A stretch of 64,000 nt of DNA, taken from the NCBI GenBank assembly GCA_035296325.1, contig DATHBD010000058.1:186001-250000 (forward strand), read 5' to 3'. Below are positions 62,323 through 64,000 of this stretch, piece by piece. The DNA comes from DATHBD01 sp035296325. GTDB lineage: Bacteria > Actinomycetota > Actinomycetes > Mycobacteriales > Micromonosporaceae. Position numbers and translations under genes: made by a program. Position 1 is the first letter of the stretch. Every line of letters begins with the position of its first letter. The notes beneath the pieces were generated by a model. The model made no database searches. It was not told the DNA's origin and saw only the letters and a list, made by a program, of their open reading frames with translations.

Positions 62323-62759
62323 GCGAGACCACCGATGTGGCACCGGCCACGCCCACTCCGACGGCACCGCTGGGCGAAGCTGCGGCACCAGGCGCGACGA
62401 CGGTCGTCGCACCGGCCGCGCCAGCCGGGAAGCCGAAGCCGGACCTGGCCGACCTCGAGGAGGCCATGAAGGACGTGGTCGACCCGGAACTCGGGATCAA
62501 CGTGGTCGACCTCGGCCTGGTCTACGGGCTGCATGTCGATGACGACAACGTCGCCACCATCGACATGACGCTGACCTCCGCGGCGTGCCCCCTCACCGAC
62601 GTGATCGAGGACCAGGCCCGACAGGCTCTCACCACCGGCCCCGGCGGTGGCCTGGTGGACGACATCCGGATCAACTGGGTGTGGCTGCCGCCGTGGGGTC
62701 CGGACAAGATCTCCGACGAGGGTCGCGATCAGTTGCGGGCGCTCGGCTTCAACGTCTGA
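62319..62759 (+). CDS. sufT: SufT / MIP18 family (DUF59) Fe-S assembly factor
   Basis: A 146-residue protein with a DUF59 domain from about residue 45: EEAMKDVVDPELGINVVDLG, MTLTSAACPLTDVIEDQ with the conserved Cys, and VWLPPWGPDKISDEGRDQL. The first 40 residues are Ala/Pro/Thr-rich and probably disordered. Members help cluster maturation. It is the last gene of the suf operon, with a ribosome site (AGGAGG) inside the end of sufU, and converges with the metallopeptidase gene. Confidence 0.94.
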   Translation: MSETTDVAPATPTPTAPLGEAAAPGATTVVAPAAPAGKPKPDLADLEEAMKDVVDPELGINVVDLGLVYGLHVDDDNVATIDMTLTSAACPLTDVIEDQARQALTTGPGGGLVDDIRINWVWLPPWGPDKISDEGRDQLRALGFNV

Positions 62760-62778
62760 CCGCAACCAGGCCGGTTGG

Positions 62779-63732
62779 CTATACCGCCCCGCTGAACGTG
62801 TCGCACTGCTTCGGGTCGCCGCTGTTGTAACCCCGGGTGAACCACTCCCGACGCTCCGCGGACGTGCCGTGGGTGAAGTTGTCCGGATCGACCCGCTGAC
62901 CGGACTTCTTCTGGATGGCGTCGTCGCCGATCGCCTCCGCCGTCTCCACCGCCTCCTGGACGTCCTGCGCGGTGATCCGCTTGAACAGTGGCTGGCCGCC
63001 GGCGTCGGTGGTGGTGGTCGCGGCCTTCGCCCAGTTTCCGGCGTAGCAGTCGGCCTGCAGTTCCAGCATCACCGAGTACCTGTTGGCGTTGGCCTGATCG
63101 CTCTGTTGCAGCCGGCGCATCTTCGCCTCGGTGCCCAGCACGGTCTGCATGTGGTGGCCGTACTCGTGGGCCAGTACATACGGCGCGGCGAATTCGCCGG
63201 TCGCACCGAACCGGTTCGACAGCTCGTTGTAGAAGGTGAGATCGATGTAGACGTGCCGGTCGGCCGGGCAGTAGAACGGGCCCACCCCGGAGTCGGCTTG
63301 GCCGCAGCCGGTGTTGACGCCGCCGGAGAAGAACCGGGTGGTCGCCGCTTCGTAGGGTTTGCCGAACGAAGCCGGCGTCTGGGCCTGCCAGTAGGCCTGG
63401 ATCGAGTTGATGTAGAGCACGTTGCGACAGTCCACGTCCTGGAACCGGTTCGGGTTCGTCTTGGCGCACCGCTCGTTGAGCGTGGTGTTGTCGGCCTGCT
63501 GGTCACCGCTCGTTCCGCCAAGGATGTTGGTGCCCAGCCCGCCGCCGAGGCAGACCGACGCCACCACGATAACCAGCGTGACGATGAGACCGATCCGCCC
63601 CCCGCCGATCGGAATCGGGATCCCGCCAAAACCGCCGCCGCCGCCGAACCCGCCACCGCCACCGCCGCCACCGGAGCCGCGCAGGTCCTCGACCTGACCG
63701 GTGTCCAGATCCGCGTTCTCGTTGAGCTCCAT
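62779..63732 (-). CDS. Neutral zinc metallopeptidase (YpfJ-like)
   Basis: A 317-residue membrane-anchored protein. A Gly-rich cytoplasmic start (about 17-40) is followed by one membrane helix (RIGLIVTLVIVVASVCLGGG) and an outer catalytic domain with HEYGHH (zinc His pair and catalytic Glu) and the third ligand in LELQADCYAG. Several Cys (CAKTN, DCRNV, GCGQ, YCPAD) suggest disulphides. The substrate is unknown. The ATG at 63730-63732 follows GGAG. It converges with sufT. Confidence 0.9.
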   Translation of the reverse strand: MELNENADLDTGQVEDLRGSGGGGGGGGFGGGGGFGGIPIPIGGGRIGLIVTLVIVVASVCLGGGLGTNILGGTSGDQQADNTTLNERCAKTNPNRFQDVDCRNVLYINSIQAYWQAQTPASFGKPYEAATTRFFSGGVNTGCGQADSGVGPFYCPADRHVYIDLTFYNELSNRFGATGEFAAPYVLAHEYGHHMQTVLGTEAKMRRLQQSDQANANRYSVMLELQADCYAGNWAKAATTTTDAGGQPLFKRITAQDVQEAVETAEAIGDDAIQKKSGQRVDPDNFTHGTSAERREWFTRGYNSGDPKQCDTFSGAV

Positions 63733-63803
63733 CTTGCTCCGTTCGGAAAGCGTCGTCCGGTGGGGGTCGCAGCCGGACGCCGGGCACGCCCGGTGCTCGG
63801 CTG

Positions 63804-63827
63804 TTACCCGATGATCTTGTCGGGTAA
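63804..63827. promoter_or_regulatory. Palindrome upstream of the metallopeptidase gene
   Basis: TTACCCGA-N8-TCGGGTAA is a perfect inverted repeat, 72 bp upstream of the metallopeptidase ATG and 147 bp upstream of the next plus-strand gene. It looks like an operator and could serve either gene. Confidence 0.4.
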
Positions 63828-63973
63828 TCGCTGCGCGCGGATCTCCAGCGGCCAGGTAGACTGGTTGGCGTGCTCCTCTGCGAAGACTGACCCGCCCCAC
63901 CCCGACCGCTGCTGGCGGCCGGCGATGTGGTGTGCCCGGTCAGCCCCCCGATAGTCGAGAGTGAGCGTTTGAC

Positions 63974-64000
63974 ATGATCTCCGTTTCCGGACTTGAGCTG
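63974..64000 (+). CDS. Probable ABC-F family ATPase, N-terminal nine codons only
   Basis: The window ends nine codons into a frame that starts MISVSGLEL. This opening is typical of actinobacterial ABC-F translation factors, and the position after the suf operon fits, but nine residues cannot prove it. Confidence 0.4.

Overview
The window is chromosomal DNA from a high-GC actinomycete, most likely Micromonosporaceae (Micromonospora-like). The gene order uvrA / uvrC-rapZ-yvcK-whiA / gap-pgk-tpiA-secG / pgl-opcA-zwf-tal-tkt / ctaB-ctaA / sufR-sufBD-Rieske-sufCSUT, the presence of RbpA and WhiA, a mycothiol-type DinB-fold enzyme, and frequent GTG starts all point there. No rRNA, tRNA, CRISPR array, prophage or plasmid module was seen.

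Region 1 (1-7.6 kb) is xylose use: a 5'-truncated ROK protein that lacks the usual catalytic Asp (so probably the XylR-type repressor), a YceI pair, a large LuxR-type ATPase regulator, then xylA-xylB behind a 21-bp XylR-like palindrome. An internally deleted IS5-type transposase remnant abuts the xylB stop. Region 2 (7.6-17.2 kb) is accessory: a secreted protein, an AfsR-like HTH/NB-ARC/TPR regulator with a single-base frameshift, a FIST sensor translationally linked to a GAF-GGDEF diguanylate cyclase, a small membrane-protein operon (holin-like, DUF3618, DUF4235) and an aldehyde dehydrogenase.

Region 3 (17.2-30.4 kb) has DUF2752 and RDD membrane proteins, HrpA helicase, a SigE-type ECF sigma factor overlapping a membrane-anchored partner, Mug glycosylase, an XRE-cupin regulator divergent from a thioredoxin-reductase-like flavoprotein plus methyltransferase, purC, a metallo-beta-lactamase-fold hydrolase, a mycothiol-dependent-type enzyme, and a degenerate RsgA-like GTPase.

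Region 4 (30.4-53.5 kb) is core: nucleotide excision repair (uvrA, uvrC), the rapZ-yvcK-whiA developmental block, lower glycolysis (gap-pgk-tpiA), secG, rbpA, and on the minus strand the oxidative and non-oxidative pentose phosphate genes (tkt-tal-zwf-opcA-pgl). A 5'-truncated secreted serine protease with lower GC interrupts the region at 44.8-45.3 kb.

Region 5 (52.5-64 kb) holds haem A synthesis (ctaB, ctaA), an uncharacterised small protein plus ATP-grasp pair, the complete SUF iron-sulphur assembly operon under a SufR operator of form CAAC-N6-GTTG that overlaps the sufR start codon, a neutral zinc metallopeptidase, and the first nine codons of a probable ABC-F ATPase.

The most notable observations are: at least four genes (uvrC, purC, ctaA and the 53.6-kb small gene) with a TAnnnT hexamer exactly 6 nt before the start codon, implying leaderless mRNAs; the SufR operator lying over the promoter and start; the FIST-GGDEF two-piece sensor; the frameshifted AfsR-like regulator; the RsgA paralogue lacking key GTPase residues; and an 18-bp minisatellite adding a Lys/Ala/Pro tail to UvrA. 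I found no clear case of a wholly new multi-gene system.
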